This document shows, piece after piece, positions 54,967 through 64,000 of a DNA stretch of 64,000 nucleotides (within the stretch, counting starts at the first letter, position 1; every line of letters starts with the position of its first letter). This DNA is from Moanibacter sp964542645 (GTDB lineage Bacteria; Verrucomicrobiota; Verrucomicrobiia; Opitutales; UBA2987): contig CAZIUG010000015.1 in the NCBI GenBank assembly GCA_964542645.1, forward strand, positions 682,001 through 746,000, in the 5' to 3' direction. The notes beneath the pieces were generated by a model. That model saw nothing but the letters and a program-made list of their open reading frames with translations, was not told the origin of the DNA and ran no database searches. Made by a program: the position numbers and the translations under genes.

Positions 54967-55385
54967 AAAACACCCTCCCAGTTAACAGGATTCTGCCGCT
55001 CCCTCTATCAATTACAATCTAATTAGGTGAAAATTCAATCGGAGCTTTTTCCCTGTCACCAATCTTCATTGTTTGCTTCAAAGGTGGGATTGAGGCTGTA
55101 TGCAACAAGCACTTAGGCTTGGAGTTGCGGAAGCAAAAACAATTACCATCCGGGATCAAATATATTGCTGGTTACAATTCGTTGGCCGTCCCCCCTCGGC
55201 TTCTAGCCTAATTTACTGGACTCGATATTAATTATCTCACTTAATTCTCGCCCTGGGTTTTTATCTGTAGAGGTCGTGGGGTTTCCCATAAAAATTAATC
55301 CTCTCGTGGTGTCTCATGCATAGCTACAAAAAAGTAGCGGGCAGGTTGCAGAAAACCCCCTAAAATCGATAAGGAAAGAGAGTCA
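54967..55385. other. Divergent intergenic region
   Basis: About 420 bases between sufT and the luciferase-like gene. It should hold both promoters, but no clear boxes, riboswitch or RNA gene were recognised. Confidence 0.4.
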
Positions 55386-56462
55386 ATGGAAGTAGGATTC
55401 TTTACGATGCCAATGCATCCTCCCGGTGTAGATTACACGAAATCTTTGGAGCATGATTTGGAACAAATTATCACCTTGGACAAACTTGGGTTCTGCGAAG
55501 CCTGGATTGGGGAACACTTCACTAGCGCCTGGGAGAACATACCGGCCCCGGATCTATTGATTGCCAGTGCAATCCATCAAACCGAGAACATTATCCTGGG
55601 TACAGGAGTAACCTGCATGCCTAACCACAATCCATTTATGATCGCTAGCCGCATCGCTCAACTTGACCACATGTGCCGTGGTCGATTTCATTGGGGCGTA
55701 GGATCAGGTGGATTCCCTGGCGATTTCGAAGTTTTTGGTTTTGATCCCAAGACGGGTGAGCAACGTGGGATGACCAACGAAGCAATCGACCTTGTGCTAC
55801 AGCTGTGGGACAACCCTCGTCCCGGCCTTTATGATCACAAACACTGGCGCTTTACAATACCCGAACGGGACGATGAAATCGGGTTGTGGTACCATATGAA
55901 ACCCTACCAAAAGCCCCATCCGCCAATCGGAGTGGCTGGAGTAACCGTCAAATCCAGTACATTAGTCACAGCCGGCGCACGAGGGTGGATTCCCATGAGC
56001 ATCAATGTCGTTCCAACCAGGATCATCCAATCTCATTGGGAGGCCGTTTCGGAGGGAGCTGAAAGGGCTAATATCATCGCTGATCGCTCGCAGTGGCGTG
56101 TCGCCCGTAATATCTTCGTTGCTGAAACGACAGAAGAAGCTAGAAAACAAGCCATACACGGCTCCTTAGGTCGTGATTTCCGAGACTACTTCCTTCACCT
56201 TTTGCCCAAGTGCAAAATGCTTGATTTGATGAAATCCGATCCCAACATGCCAGATTCCGATGTGACGCTAGAATACCTAGCTAACGAGATTTGGGTGGTT
56301 GGTAGTCCCGAACATGTGGCAGAAAAATTACAACAGCTCTACGAAGATATAGGAGGTTTTGGAGTACTCCTTGCCTTAGGACACGAGTGGGAGCCGAAAG
56401 AAGCATGGCTCAATTCCATGAGGTTGCTAAAAGAGGAAGTTTTACCTCGGGTAGGAAACTGA
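55386..56462 (+). CDS. Luciferase-like (LLM) flavin-dependent monooxygenase
   Basis: A 358-residue TIM-barrel flavoenzyme. MEVGFFTMPMHPPG, FCEAWIGEHFT, the LGTGVTCMPNHNPFMIASRIAQLDHMCRGRFHWGVGSGG block and the late IWVVGSPEHVAEKL are standard LLM signatures. The pattern resembles limonene-type and alkane-type monooxygenases. It should oxidise a small organic substrate with reduced FMN from a separate reductase; F420 use cannot be excluded. AAGGAAAGAG is a good ribosome site. It precedes the outer-membrane barrel gene on the opposite strand and may belong to the same catabolic theme as the 59-64 kb genes. Confidence 0.88.
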   Translation: MEVGFFTMPMHPPGVDYTKSLEHDLEQIITLDKLGFCEAWIGEHFTSAWENIPAPDLLIASAIHQTENIILGTGVTCMPNHNPFMIASRIAQLDHMCRGRFHWGVGSGGFPGDFEVFGFDPKTGEQRGMTNEAIDLVLQLWDNPRPGLYDHKHWRFTIPERDDEIGLWYHMKPYQKPHPPIGVAGVTVKSSTLVTAGARGWIPMSINVVPTRIIQSHWEAVSEGAERANIIADRSQWRVARNIFVAETTEEARKQAIHGSLGRDFRDYFLHLLPKCKMLDLMKSDPNMPDSDVTLEYLANEIWVVGSPEHVAEKLQQLYEDIGGFGVLLALGHEWEPKEAWLNSMRLLKEEVLPRVGN

Positions 56463-56529
56463 TTTAAAGGCTCGGGTTGTAGGTTTTAAGGTACTTACGC
56501 ATACGTTTAACAGAAACGCTAGAGCTTTT

Positions 56530-56555
56530 GGGCATTCCGATGCTTTGGAATGCTC
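56530..56555. terminator. Hairpin between convergent LLM and barrel genes
   Basis: GGGCATTCC-GATGCTTT-GGAATGCTC forms a 9-bp stem with one G-U pair and an 8-base loop, 67 bases after the LLM stop and 106 bases past the barrel gene's stop. No clear U-tract follows. Confidence 0.4.
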
Positions 56556-56661
56556 TCGGCTCAGTCCTAGGAATATACGGGATGAAGTGCCCTGGGATAA
56601 CCGGATTTCTTCTGAGTTGGTAGCTGGAGGCTTAAGCCCGGGACAAGGAACCTCACCGACA

Positions 56662-59046
56662 CTAAAACTTGTACTTTAGCCCTGTTTCGATCTTCCACGA
56701 GCTGTATTCGTTGTCCTTGATCCGGGATGGATCGCCCTTGTAGGTCCTCTCGGGCCAGTCTACGAAATTAGATAATTTCAAGAAGGACCGTAAGCGTTTC
56801 GTTAATTGAAAACTAAAGGCTAAATCCATCCTCAAAACATCTTCCATGACCTCATCACGTGCCAATTCAGACCCGATTTCTTCCAAATAAACACTTTGGT
56901 AAACTAGAGAAAAGATGGTGTTAAATGAACCGAGATTATGTTTTGCGGTTAAGGCTGCGAAATGGTTGGATCGTTCGGGCAAACGGAGGACTTCGCCAGG
57001 ACGACTATCTGTATCCGCAGTAGTGTCCGAGAAAATATAGAATGCCGTCAATGTAATGTCGCCCAGCAATGGGCGAAGAAAACCCAACTGGCGCTCCCAT
57101 CCTAATTCAACGCCCCCTACCGATGCTCGGTTACCGTTTTCCTTACGGCGACGATTATACCCATCGAAAGGACCTCCCTGTATGATGTCTTCGGAATCAT
57201 AGAAAAATGCATTAAGCTTTTTGTAATAGGCAGCTATACTCAGGTTTCCAACGGTCTCGTTTTCCAGATATGCTGCCAGAACCAAATTATCGAATCTAGT
57301 TGGTTGAAGATTAGGGTTCCCCTCACTGACAAACTGAAAATTCGTCGTGATCCTTCGGAACGGAACGAGATCAAAATAATCTGGACGAGCTAGCGTTTGA
57401 AACCAGGCCGCCCGTAATTTAGTGCTCCGACTGAGCATGTATTCCAATTCAACTGCACCCAACAATTTGGCATAGTCGCTCCCTCCACTAACAGTATCGG
57501 TCGACACGTAATTCCCTTCATCGTCTGTTTTAAGGATATTGCCGGTAGTTTCCAGGTTAGTGTTCTCAAAACGGACTCCCCCCTTGAGCGACCAGCGTTC
57601 AATCTCGAAGGCCTGGAGAAAGTAAGCACCAATAACCTCCTCCGATGCCTGATAATTATTGGTATCCGACTCAATTCGGGATCTGCCAGAGTTGAGGGAA
57701 AAATTCCCAGCCTCCGTCTCAATTAAATCACGAAAGGCCGAGCTGTTGATACTAGGACCTGACAAATAGGTATCTCGAATGACTAATCTCTGATCCTCTC
57801 CGGCTACTGCGTCTAATAAGAGGTCACCATTGAATTCATCAAATACGGTATTTTCATAGGTATTTTCCCGCTCCTTTGAACGATATAACATCCCCATTTT
57901 GAGACTGCCTGCTAAGGAACCTAGATTCATCCGCCTCTCATAGTTAAACTGGAAGGCTTTATCGTCGTCCTTCGTACCGGAGTTTCTCCTACCATATTCT
58001 TTAAAATGAAACGAGCTAGGTTCATTAAGATCTCGTCCGTTTAGAACCGATACAGCAGGGAAAGCTGGATTTGAGAGTGAGTACTCGTAGTCAATTCCTT
58101 CTGATCGAAAAATCGGGTTTATATTTCCCAGGCTTTCTCTCTCCCAGCGAGACAAATAGAAACTGTAATCAAAACGAGAATGTTCTCCCCAAACGTCACC
58201 TCCAACTAGAACTCGGGAAATTTTCCGTTTTCCACCGACATCATAGAGTATCACTTCTGAAGAGGCATCACGCACAAGTACAGACTCATAACCACCTGGT
58301 TTCGAACCATCCGGCACTAATGAGGCTATCTCCCCATCCGCAAACCAGTATCTTTTGAGCATATAGTTTACATTGTCGGTCCGATCCTGGATGGTAGACT
58401 TCAAGTAGATCTCGTGCCGCTTACTCAGTCGGTGATCGACTGATATAACCGCCTGGTTTCGAATCGTCTCTGCAGAATTTATACTCAAGCGCATTCGATC
58501 GATAAAGAAGAATTCTTGCCCTTGAAATTCCCGCTTGCGCCAGCGCAACCCCATCTTCTCGAATACCTGATTAGAACCAGTCCTGTCTCCCTTTACCGTA
58601 ATAGCCCAACGGTTTTCTTTACCTAGAATCTGGCTATTTGTTCCCTTAAACTGAAGGAATCCGGAACCAGATAAATCGCTATATTTGTAGGAAATCTCGC
58701 CACTACCGGAGCGTTTCGGGCCACCAAATGGTCTTCCAAACGGAAACCGTGCCCGTTCATTAACGCCTTCGGAGTCGATATTCGACAGCATAACATTCCC
58801 TATATCTCCAATCGATTGATACTCCGTCGCCAGGGGATTTCGTTTATCCAAAACTCGTTGGCGTTGACGCGGATTCTCATCCACACTTCCGTCTGTGTTG
58901 TCCACCGTCCTGTGTTGCTTTTTATTTCCAGGAGGCTGCAAAAACTGCGGTTCCTTACTTGAAGAATCCTGGCCCCAAACACCCAGAACAGCTACTGACA
59001 GAGAAACAGTAAAAATTACTAGAGAGGAAGGTGGCAATGGAGTCAT
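56662..59046 (-). CDS. TonB-dependent-receptor-like barrel, plug not recognisable
   Basis: A 794-residue outer-membrane protein. A signal peptide (about residues 8-25, cleaved near GVWGQ) is followed by about 75 residues of low-complexity polar sequence, then GSGEISYKYSDLSGSGFLQF, which reads as the first barrel strands. The rest alternates strands and long extracellular loops, with TLARPDYFDLVPFRR and EGNPNLQPTRFDN, the terminal-barrel motifs of TonB receptors, and ends ETGLKYKF. The usual plug (about 130 residues with LRG.G and VL.DG-type motifs) is not recognisable, nor is a TonB box. It may be a true plugless pore or a fast-diverging receptor. The substrate is unknown. Confidence 0.78.
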   Translation of the reverse strand: MTPLPPSSLVIFTVSLSVAVLGVWGQDSSSKEPQFLQPPGNKKQHRTVDNTDGSVDENPRQRQRVLDKRNPLATEYQSIGDIGNVMLSNIDSEGVNERARFPFGRPFGGPKRSGSGEISYKYSDLSGSGFLQFKGTNSQILGKENRWAITVKGDRTGSNQVFEKMGLRWRKREFQGQEFFFIDRMRLSINSAETIRNQAVISVDHRLSKRHEIYLKSTIQDRTDNVNYMLKRYWFADGEIASLVPDGSKPGGYESVLVRDASSEVILYDVGGKRKISRVLVGGDVWGEHSRFDYSFYLSRWERESLGNINPIFRSEGIDYEYSLSNPAFPAVSVLNGRDLNEPSSFHFKEYGRRNSGTKDDDKAFQFNYERRMNLGSLAGSLKMGMLYRSKERENTYENTVFDEFNGDLLLDAVAGEDQRLVIRDTYLSGPSINSSAFRDLIETEAGNFSLNSGRSRIESDTNNYQASEEVIGAYFLQAFEIERWSLKGGVRFENTNLETTGNILKTDDEGNYVSTDTVSGGSDYAKLLGAVELEYMLSRSTKLRAAWFQTLARPDYFDLVPFRRITTNFQFVSEGNPNLQPTRFDNLVLAAYLENETVGNLSIAAYYKKLNAFFYDSEDIIQGGPFDGYNRRRKENGNRASVGGVELGWERQLGFLRPLLGDITLTAFYIFSDTTADTDSRPGEVLRLPERSNHFAALTAKHNLGSFNTIFSLVYQSVYLEEIGSELARDEVMEDVLRMDLAFSFQLTKRLRSFLKLSNFVDWPERTYKGDPSRIKDNEYSSWKIETGLKYKF

Positions 59047-59335
59047 TTTCTATAGGTTAAACCCCGGAGACCTGTTAATCGAAATCGAGAGGACCTCCTG
59101 GGTTCAGTCTAACTAGCCTAAGTAACAACACATGCCAATTCTAAACCTGTTTTTTTGCATAGAAAACTGAAATACTCAAAAATAGGAGCATACTGCGATA
59201 TCAGGCTAGGTACGTCGCACGAATTACGCCAATCAATAGGATCATCTAACAAACCAGAGAAAGAAAGCGCGAAGATTGTAAACACTAAAAGGCAAACCTT
59301 GACTTTGGGTCCAAGGATAATTTGACCTTAAGGCC
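59047..59335. other. Divergent promoter region barrel / RraA-like
   Basis: Just under 290 bases between divergent genes with no recognised ORF, repeat or promoter. Confidence 0.3.
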
Positions 59336-60094
59336 ATGAAATCAGGCGAAATTGAAATACCAGAGATAAGACGTCCCGAGAAAGAATTGGTTGGTCGTCT
59401 AGAGGGAATCGGGAGTGCTACTGCTAGCGGCGAACTAGCCAAACTTGGAATTCGGAACTCCCACATGATCGGTCCGCTTCCGCGACTGGAAGGAGCCAGC
59501 ATCGTCGGGCCCGCTATCACTCTACATTTTCTACCTAAGCGCGAGGATCTACACAAACATGGGGAATACACTAACCCGGAAGAACAGCTTCATCGCCACG
59601 CCCTCTACCAAACACAACCCGGAGACATTGTCGTCGTTGATGCTCGCGGAGATATGAGTAGCGGTATTTTCGGTGATATGATGTTGACCTTCTTCAAGGG
59701 CAGAGGGGGCGCTGGAGTTATAGTAGATGGCTGTATTCGGGATTATCCTAAGGTCAAGGAGTTAGAACTTCCCCTTTGGACGCGTGGCTTTACTCCAAAC
59801 TTTCATGTCCAAACCAACATTTGGCCAGTCGCTGTGAACTGCCCAATCGCATGCGGCGGCTGCCTAGTCGTGCCCGGCGATATTATCATCGCCGATGATG
59901 ACGGAGCAGTTGTCGTCCCCATTGGATTAGCTGAAAAAATAGCGGAATTAGCGGGAGAACACACCGAATGGGAAGTTTTTAGCCGAGAACGTCTTCTCTC
60001 TGGCGGCGATCTACGTAAATATTATCCCCTCAAGGAAGAGGCACGGACCGAATATGAAGAGTGGAAAAGGAAACATGGATATATTAAATCATGA
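59336..60094 (+). CDS. RraA-like / 4-hydroxy-4-methyl-2-oxoglutarate aldolase family
   Basis: A 252-residue alpha/beta protein. GPAITLHFLP, GDIVVVDARGDMSSGIFGDMM (the GD.GG-like signature) and GAGVIVDGCIRDYPKVKE with the conserved Arg-Asp pair are those of the HMG/CHA aldolase and RraA family; ADDDGAVVVPIGLAEKI follows. True RraA proteins inhibit RNase E and are shorter (about 160 residues); the added N- and C-terminal segments and this catabolic neighbourhood favour an aldolase or decarboxylase that releases pyruvate or another 2-oxo acid. It is the first of four plus-strand enzymes. Confidence 0.82.
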   Translation: MKSGEIEIPEIRRPEKELVGRLEGIGSATASGELAKLGIRNSHMIGPLPRLEGASIVGPAITLHFLPKREDLHKHGEYTNPEEQLHRHALYQTQPGDIVVVDARGDMSSGIFGDMMLTFFKGRGGAGVIVDGCIRDYPKVKELELPLWTRGFTPNFHVQTNIWPVAVNCPIACGGCLVVPGDIIIADDDGAVVVPIGLAEKIAELAGEHTEWEVFSRERLLSGGDLRKYYPLKEEARTEYEEWKRKHGYIKS

Positions 60095-60278
60095 TATTTT
60101 TGGAATTGATTTTATTACTAAGTCAAATCGCTAAAAAAGGAGCCAATAGCTCCGAATCTGAGACGTCTTATTGGACGATGCTGCAACAAGCCTCCCCTGA
60201 TCGCCTTCATCGAGCGAACCTGCGATACAATATTTGTTTTAGATCTTAAGTTCGGCTCCCAAACTAGATTAAATCCTC

Positions 60279-61397
60279 ATGCCCAACCACAGAAGTTTTC
60301 CTACCTACGAATCCATCGGAGTAAGACCGCTAATCAACTGCAAAGGCACAATAACCATGGTGGGGGGGTCCATAATGTTACCCGAAGTGATCGATGCTAT
60401 GAACGATGCGGCAAAATGTTACGTCAATCTCGAGGAATTGATGGAGGCGGTGGGTGCCCGTATAGCCGAGCTGATGCAATGTGAGTGGGGCCTCGTCACG
60501 ACGGGATGCGCAGCAGCTTTATGCCAGATTACCGCCGCTTGTGTAGCCGGAACTGACCCGGAGAAGATAGCCCTTCTACCGGATACAACTAGCATGAAAA
60601 ACGAAGTCCTGGTGCAACCAACTCACCACCATGGCTACGAACACGCAGTAAGGATGGTTGGGGTGCGGATGATTGAGGTAAGGGATCTGGAAGAGCTTAA
60701 GTCGGCTATTAACGACCGTACCGCCATGCTGCTGTTATTTGGTGATGCGTCAGATCGAGGGACAATCTCAGTCCGTGATACTGCGCAGGTCGGACGGGAC
60801 CACGGAGTGCCAACCTTTGTCGATGCTGCTGCTGAACGTCCCGATGTCCCCAATTGGTATTTGTCTGAGGGGGCCGATGCGGTGGCGTATAGCGGCGGGA
60901 AATGCCTCCGAGGCCCTCAGTCGTCTGGTTTCGTTCTTGGCCGTAAGAATCTCCTCCAAGCTGCTTTTATGAATGGTTCGCCACACCAGTCCATCGGCCG
61001 TCCTATGAAAGCGAGCAAGGAGGAAACAATGGGTCTTCTGGCAGCTATTGAGCAGTGGATCAGTCGTGATCACAATATGGAATGGAAGCTATGGGAAAGC
61101 TGGCTTGAGGTAATTGCGCAATCCGCGACAATATTTGATTCCGTGACTGCTTCAATCAGGTTACCTGGCCGTTCTAACGTTGCCCCAGTTCTTTCTGTTG
61201 AATGGAGCCACGAAATATTGGGAATCTCTGGAGAGGAAGTCTCTCGCAGACTCTCACAAGGAGAGCCACGAATTGAAGTCAATAGCCATGAAAAGGGAAT
61301 CTCGATCATGCCCTACATGATGGAGGCCGGAGAGGCCGAAATCGTAGCACAACGACTGGCCCAGATTTTCAAGGAAGTTGACCGAACTGAAACTTGA
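60279..61397 (+). CDS. SelA/DgaE-like PLP-dependent enzyme
   Basis: A 372-residue fold-type I PLP enzyme of the SelA-like group (DgaE, D-glucosaminate-6-phosphate ammonia-lyase, and relatives). GVRPLINCKGTITMVGGSIM at the N-terminus is characteristic. VTTGCAAAL forms the phosphate pocket, FVDAAAERP carries the Asp182 that contacts the cofactor ring, and VAYSGGKCLRGPQSSGFVLG carries the Schiff-base Lys208. It probably removes ammonia from, or otherwise cleaves, a 2-amino acid or amino-sugar acid. It is unlikely to be selenocysteine synthase (which is longer and linked to selB). Its pairing with an amidohydrolase is a known arrangement in Enterococcus-type loci (from memory). Confidence 0.82.
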   Translation: MPNHRSFPTYESIGVRPLINCKGTITMVGGSIMLPEVIDAMNDAAKCYVNLEELMEAVGARIAELMQCEWGLVTTGCAAALCQITAACVAGTDPEKIALLPDTTSMKNEVLVQPTHHHGYEHAVRMVGVRMIEVRDLEELKSAINDRTAMLLLFGDASDRGTISVRDTAQVGRDHGVPTFVDAAAERPDVPNWYLSEGADAVAYSGGKCLRGPQSSGFVLGRKNLLQAAFMNGSPHQSIGRPMKASKEETMGLLAAIEQWISRDHNMEWKLWESWLEVIAQSATIFDSVTASIRLPGRSNVAPVLSVEWSHEILGISGEEVSRRLSQGEPRIEVNSHEKGISIMPYMMEAGEAEIVAQRLAQIFKEVDRTET

Positions 61398-61662
61398 GTG
61401 TTGATGAGAGGATAAGACTTTAACGTAGAACAAGCTTTTTACTTTTCATGTTAGGCAATCAAGACTTACATCTTGTATTTCTTAGTCTGTGGAGGGATTA
61501 CACCTCTGATTTCTCCAGCAGATGGCCAGAAAAATACCACATGCAGGCTAAGCCAATGTAGCTTGCTGAACCATCACACGAAAGGGACTCCTGATTTATG
61601 AAATTTTTCCAGAGGAGATTTAGAATCTACTCACCACAATTTAGGATTTAATCTATCTAGGC

Positions 61663-62853
61663 ATGAAATTAGAAAACAAGGCTGATCTTCTACTTAAAGG
61701 CGCTCGGGTCATTGATCCAGCAAACAAACGGAACTGCATCCTCGATCTGACCATAAAGGATGGAAAGATCTCCAAGGTCGAAAAAGAGATCTCATCCGAT
61801 CAGGCCGACACTAGCATTGATCTTTCGGGTCTGTTAGTTACTCCCGGACTCATCGATATGCATCTGCATGCCTATGCCACGAGACATCATCGCTCCGGAA
61901 ACTTTATGGACAGTCTTAATCCCGATGCCCATTTTCCCGCTTCTGGAGTCACAACCTGTGTTGATACTGGAACTGCAGGTGCGGATGAAATCGGACATTT
62001 CCGCAAGACTGTTATGGATCAATCAAAAACACGTGTCTTGGCTTACGTGAATATTGCAAAACCCGGCATGGGGACACCTGAACAGACTATCTCAAACTTC
62101 GATGCCGAAGCAGCTGCTGAGGCGGCAGAGACGCATGCCGAAGTCGTAGTCGGCATTAAAACCGCCCACTATTGGACCAATCAGCCCTTCGATAAAGACC
62201 ATCCTCCATGGGAATCGGTCGAAAAAGCCGTTGAAGCAGGGAATCTCTGTAATATGCCTGCGATGATCGATTTCCACCCTCGTCCGCCGGATCGTCCCTA
62301 TTCGGAACTACTTCTTGAAAAACTACGCCCGGGCGATATCCACACCCACGTCTTCGCACAGCACATTCCAACCATCGACAAAAACGGGAAAGTCGAGCGC
62401 TATATGTTTCAGGCCCGAGATAGGGGTATCTGGTTCGATCTAGGACACGGCGCTGCGAGCTTTTGGTTCCACAACGGCATTCGAGCCATCCATGAAGGGT
62501 TTGGACCCGATTCTATCAGCACGGACCTACACATGTCTAATATCCTTGGTCCTGTCTTCACTATGGCGGACACAATGTCCAAATGTTTGATTATGGGAAT
62601 GTCTCTCGAGGAAGTAATCTACAGATCTACCGTAACGCCGGCGCAAGCTATTCAACGGCCCAAACTCGGTACTCTCAGCGTTGGGGCCGAAGCTGACATC
62701 GCCGTCTTCGATCTTCAGAAAGGCGAATTTTCTTACCCCGACTGCGGCCACAAACGGTTGGACGGTAAAGAACGTCTAGAATGCAAATTGACGATTCGTA
62801 AGGGCGAGGTCATCTACGATCGTGACGCTATGACCGCAGCACCGTGGAAATGA
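61663..62853 (+). CDS. Amidohydrolase / deacetylase-family metallohydrolase
   Basis: A 396-residue TIM-barrel enzyme. GLIDMHLHAY holds the first metal ligands (His67, His69). VVVGIKTAHY holds a lysine that may be the carboxylated bridge, and MIDFHPRPP, HIHTH-like DIHTHVF and STDLHMSN carry later histidines and the catalytic aspartate. The pattern resembles dihydroorotase-like deacetylases (EF_0837/AHA_3915 type). It should cleave an amide, perhaps an N-acyl amino acid or amino-sugar acid, producing the substrate of the SelA-like enzyme upstream. A 265-base gap separates the two genes. Confidence 0.85.
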   Translation: MKLENKADLLLKGARVIDPANKRNCILDLTIKDGKISKVEKEISSDQADTSIDLSGLLVTPGLIDMHLHAYATRHHRSGNFMDSLNPDAHFPASGVTTCVDTGTAGADEIGHFRKTVMDQSKTRVLAYVNIAKPGMGTPEQTISNFDAEAAAEAAETHAEVVVGIKTAHYWTNQPFDKDHPPWESVEKAVEAGNLCNMPAMIDFHPRPPDRPYSELLLEKLRPGDIHTHVFAQHIPTIDKNGKVERYMFQARDRGIWFDLGHGAASFWFHNGIRAIHEGFGPDSISTDLHMSNILGPVFTMADTMSKCLIMGMSLEEVIYRSTVTPAQAIQRPKLGTLSVGAEADIAVFDLQKGEFSYPDCGHKRLDGKERLECKLTIRKGEVIYDRDAMTAAPWK

Positions 62854-62944
62854 GCCTCTGTTATTTCCATGATCAAAGTGTAGTTGTACACTATTCAGGT
62901 ATTCTTCCACTCGGCTAACCATCATTTAACCAATTCCAATACAA

Positions 62945-64000
62945 TTGAAAAATTACATAGGACTCCCCAAAGAAGATCTGGATACACCTGTTGTTCTGGT
63001 GGACCTCGAAATCATGGAGAAGAATATCGACAAAATGGTTGATATTATCGTCAAGAACGCCGGGGTCCGCTGGCGGCCCCACACGAAAGCGATGAAAACG
63101 CCAGAGCTTGCTCAAAAGTTGCTGGACGCAGGAGCTTCGGGTATCACCTGTGCGAAACTTGGTGAAGCCGAGGTCATGGCAGATGCCGGTATTACAGACA
63201 TCCTTGTCGCCAATCAAATCGTAGGTCCTCAGAAAATTGCCCGCCTCGTTGAGTTGCGCCACCGGGCAGACGTCATGGTTCTTGTCGATAGCAAAGAAAA
63301 CATTGACGCATTGGATCGGGCAGCGCGAGAGAGGGGGATCATTATCAAGGTACTAGTCGAAGTTGATGTTGGAATGGATAGGGCAGGAGTTAAACCAGGC
63401 GAACCAGTCCTTGAGTTAGCAAAAAGAATCAAAGAGTCCAAAGGTCTTAAATTCTCCGGTATCCAGACCTGGGAAGCCCACACACTAGAGATTACCCCTC
63501 TGGAAAAAAAGGAGCGTGCTGTCGCTGAGGCGATAAAACGGTTTGTCGACTCGGCTGAACTTTGCCGAAAAAACGGAATTGCAGTCGATATTTTGAGTTG
63601 TGGAGGAACTGGAACCTACTGGATTAGCGCGGGACAACCTGGGATCACAGAGATCGAAGCTGGTGGAGGGATTTTTTCTGACATCCAATACCGCACAAGT
63701 TTTGGCGTGGCGCACGATTACGCCCTGACTGTCTACTCGACAGTAACTAGTCGGCCCACCCCTACTCGACTGATCTGCGACTCAGGAAGAAAAACCATGA
63801 GTACCGATGCCGGTATCCCTAAACCCTTGGATATGCCTGAGGTCACCTCGGTCAGCCTGTCCGCCGAACATGGAATTGTTCAATTCGCTGAACCAACCTC
63901 TAAACCGGCAGTCGGCGATCGTATGGAATTCGTCGTCGGCTACTCCGACACTACAACCTTTCTCCACAACTACATCTATGGCATCCGCAACGGGATCGTC
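62945..64000 (+). CDS. D-threonine-aldolase-like PLP enzyme, 3' end cut by window
   Basis: A frame of 352 codons runs from TTG 62945 to the last base of the window with no stop, so roughly 20 C-terminal residues are missing. LDTPVVLVDLEIMEKNIDKM and WRPHTKAMKTPELA (PLP lysine at residue 48) are standard for the alanine-racemase-N/D-threonine aldolase (DSD1) group; SCGGTGTYW and FVVGYSDTTTFLHNYIYG (the zinc-site region) follow. A stop codon at 62927 leaves no ATG upstream, and the first ATG inside lies at residue 24, after conserved sequence, so a TTG start is well supported. It should cleave or deaminate a D-3-hydroxy amino acid, ending the catabolic series. Confidence 0.85.
   Translation, partial: MKNYIGLPKEDLDTPVVLVDLEIMEKNIDKMVDIIVKNAGVRWRPHTKAMKTPELAQKLLDAGASGITCAKLGEAEVMADAGITDILVANQIVGPQKIARLVELRHRADVMVLVDSKENIDALDRAARERGIIIKVLVEVDVGMDRAGVKPGEPVLELAKRIKESKGLKFSGIQTWEAHTLEITPLEKKERAVAEAIKRFVDSAELCRKNGIAVDILSCGGTGTYWISAGQPGITEIEAGGGIFSDIQYRTSFGVAHDYALTVYSTVTSRPTPTRLICDSGRKTMSTDAGIPKPLDMPEVTSVSLSAEHGIVQFAEPTSKPAVGDRMEFVVGYSDTTTFLHNYIYGIRNGIV

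Noticed and set aside
54967..55385. Possible riboswitch before the LLM gene
   Set aside because: Some short complementary segments exist but no known riboswitch core was recognised.

Overview
The window looks like chromosomal DNA of a free-living, probably aquatic, diderm (Gram-negative) bacterium. The best guess is Verrucomicrobiota, Opitutales/Puniceicoccales-like. This is inferred from gene content: an OprP-type porin, a TonB-type barrel, an LptF/G permease, TolB, TatA, a Spinster-like MFS carrier, an OPT-like/DUF6785 membrane protein, a UDP-glucose dehydrogenase of the animal/planctomycete type and an unusual DnaG. No rRNA is present to confirm it. No phage, insertion sequence or CRISPR array was seen; the region reads as ordinary, densely packed chromosome with many strand switches.

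Layout. 1-5,900: end of nadB, tRNA-Asp, an OprP-like porin, a LarA/DUF2088-like protein, a 1-Cys peroxiredoxin and folD. 5,900-10,950: a 42-bp perfect palindrome, a small membrane ORF, an AGCS sodium:amino-acid symporter with a large insert, an MFS carrier and a FecR-like secreted protein. 10,950-20,000: housekeeping genes: smc, an LptF/G permease, rpiB, tsaD, a membrane-anchored thioredoxin, rpmB, a Bcp peroxiredoxin and tRNA-Arg. 20,400-28,400: a purple-acid-phosphatase-like protein, KDPG aldolase, an OPT-like membrane protein, an FtsX-type permease with two different ATPases, and a PfkB sugar kinase. 28,400-35,900: FprA-like ferredoxin-NADP reductase overlapping ugd, a PLP aminotransferase, tolB, mrp and a small conserved-looking protein. 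36,300-47,000: an EIIA-diadenylate cyclase fusion, a DUF362-like exported protein, a TPR lipoprotein, dnaG-rpoD-tatA, a hypothetical protein, isochorismatase and YhaM-like HD nuclease. 47,000-55,000: FmdB-like zinc ribbon, ispA, an M20 dipeptidase, an M48 lipoprotein protease, purH, fabZ, xerC/D and sufT. 55,300-64,000: a catabolic-looking accessory block with a luciferase-like oxidoreductase, a TonB-type barrel without a recognisable plug, an RraA-like aldolase, a SelA/DgaE-like PLP enzyme, an amidohydrolase and a D-threonine-aldolase-like enzyme cut by the window end.

How the genes work together. dnaG-rpoD-tatA is a compact macromolecular-synthesis operon. The two ATPases overlap by one base and follow their permease, so they form one export or extraction machine. 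fprA and ugd overlap by four bases. The last four plus-strand genes (59.3-64.0 kb) look like one degradative pathway for an amino-acid-like or amino-sugar-acid substrate, perhaps fed by the neighbouring outer-membrane barrel; this is inference.

The points most worth a second look are: (1) the PTS-EIIA / PK-C-like / DAC protein, which would link c-di-AMP synthesis to phosphotransfer signalling; (2) DnaG with three of four zinc ligands replaced by serine; (3) the plugless TonB-type barrel; (4) the loop-less 42-bp palindrome; (5) the one-permease/two-ATPase transporter; and (6) the 59-64 kb catabolic cluster.
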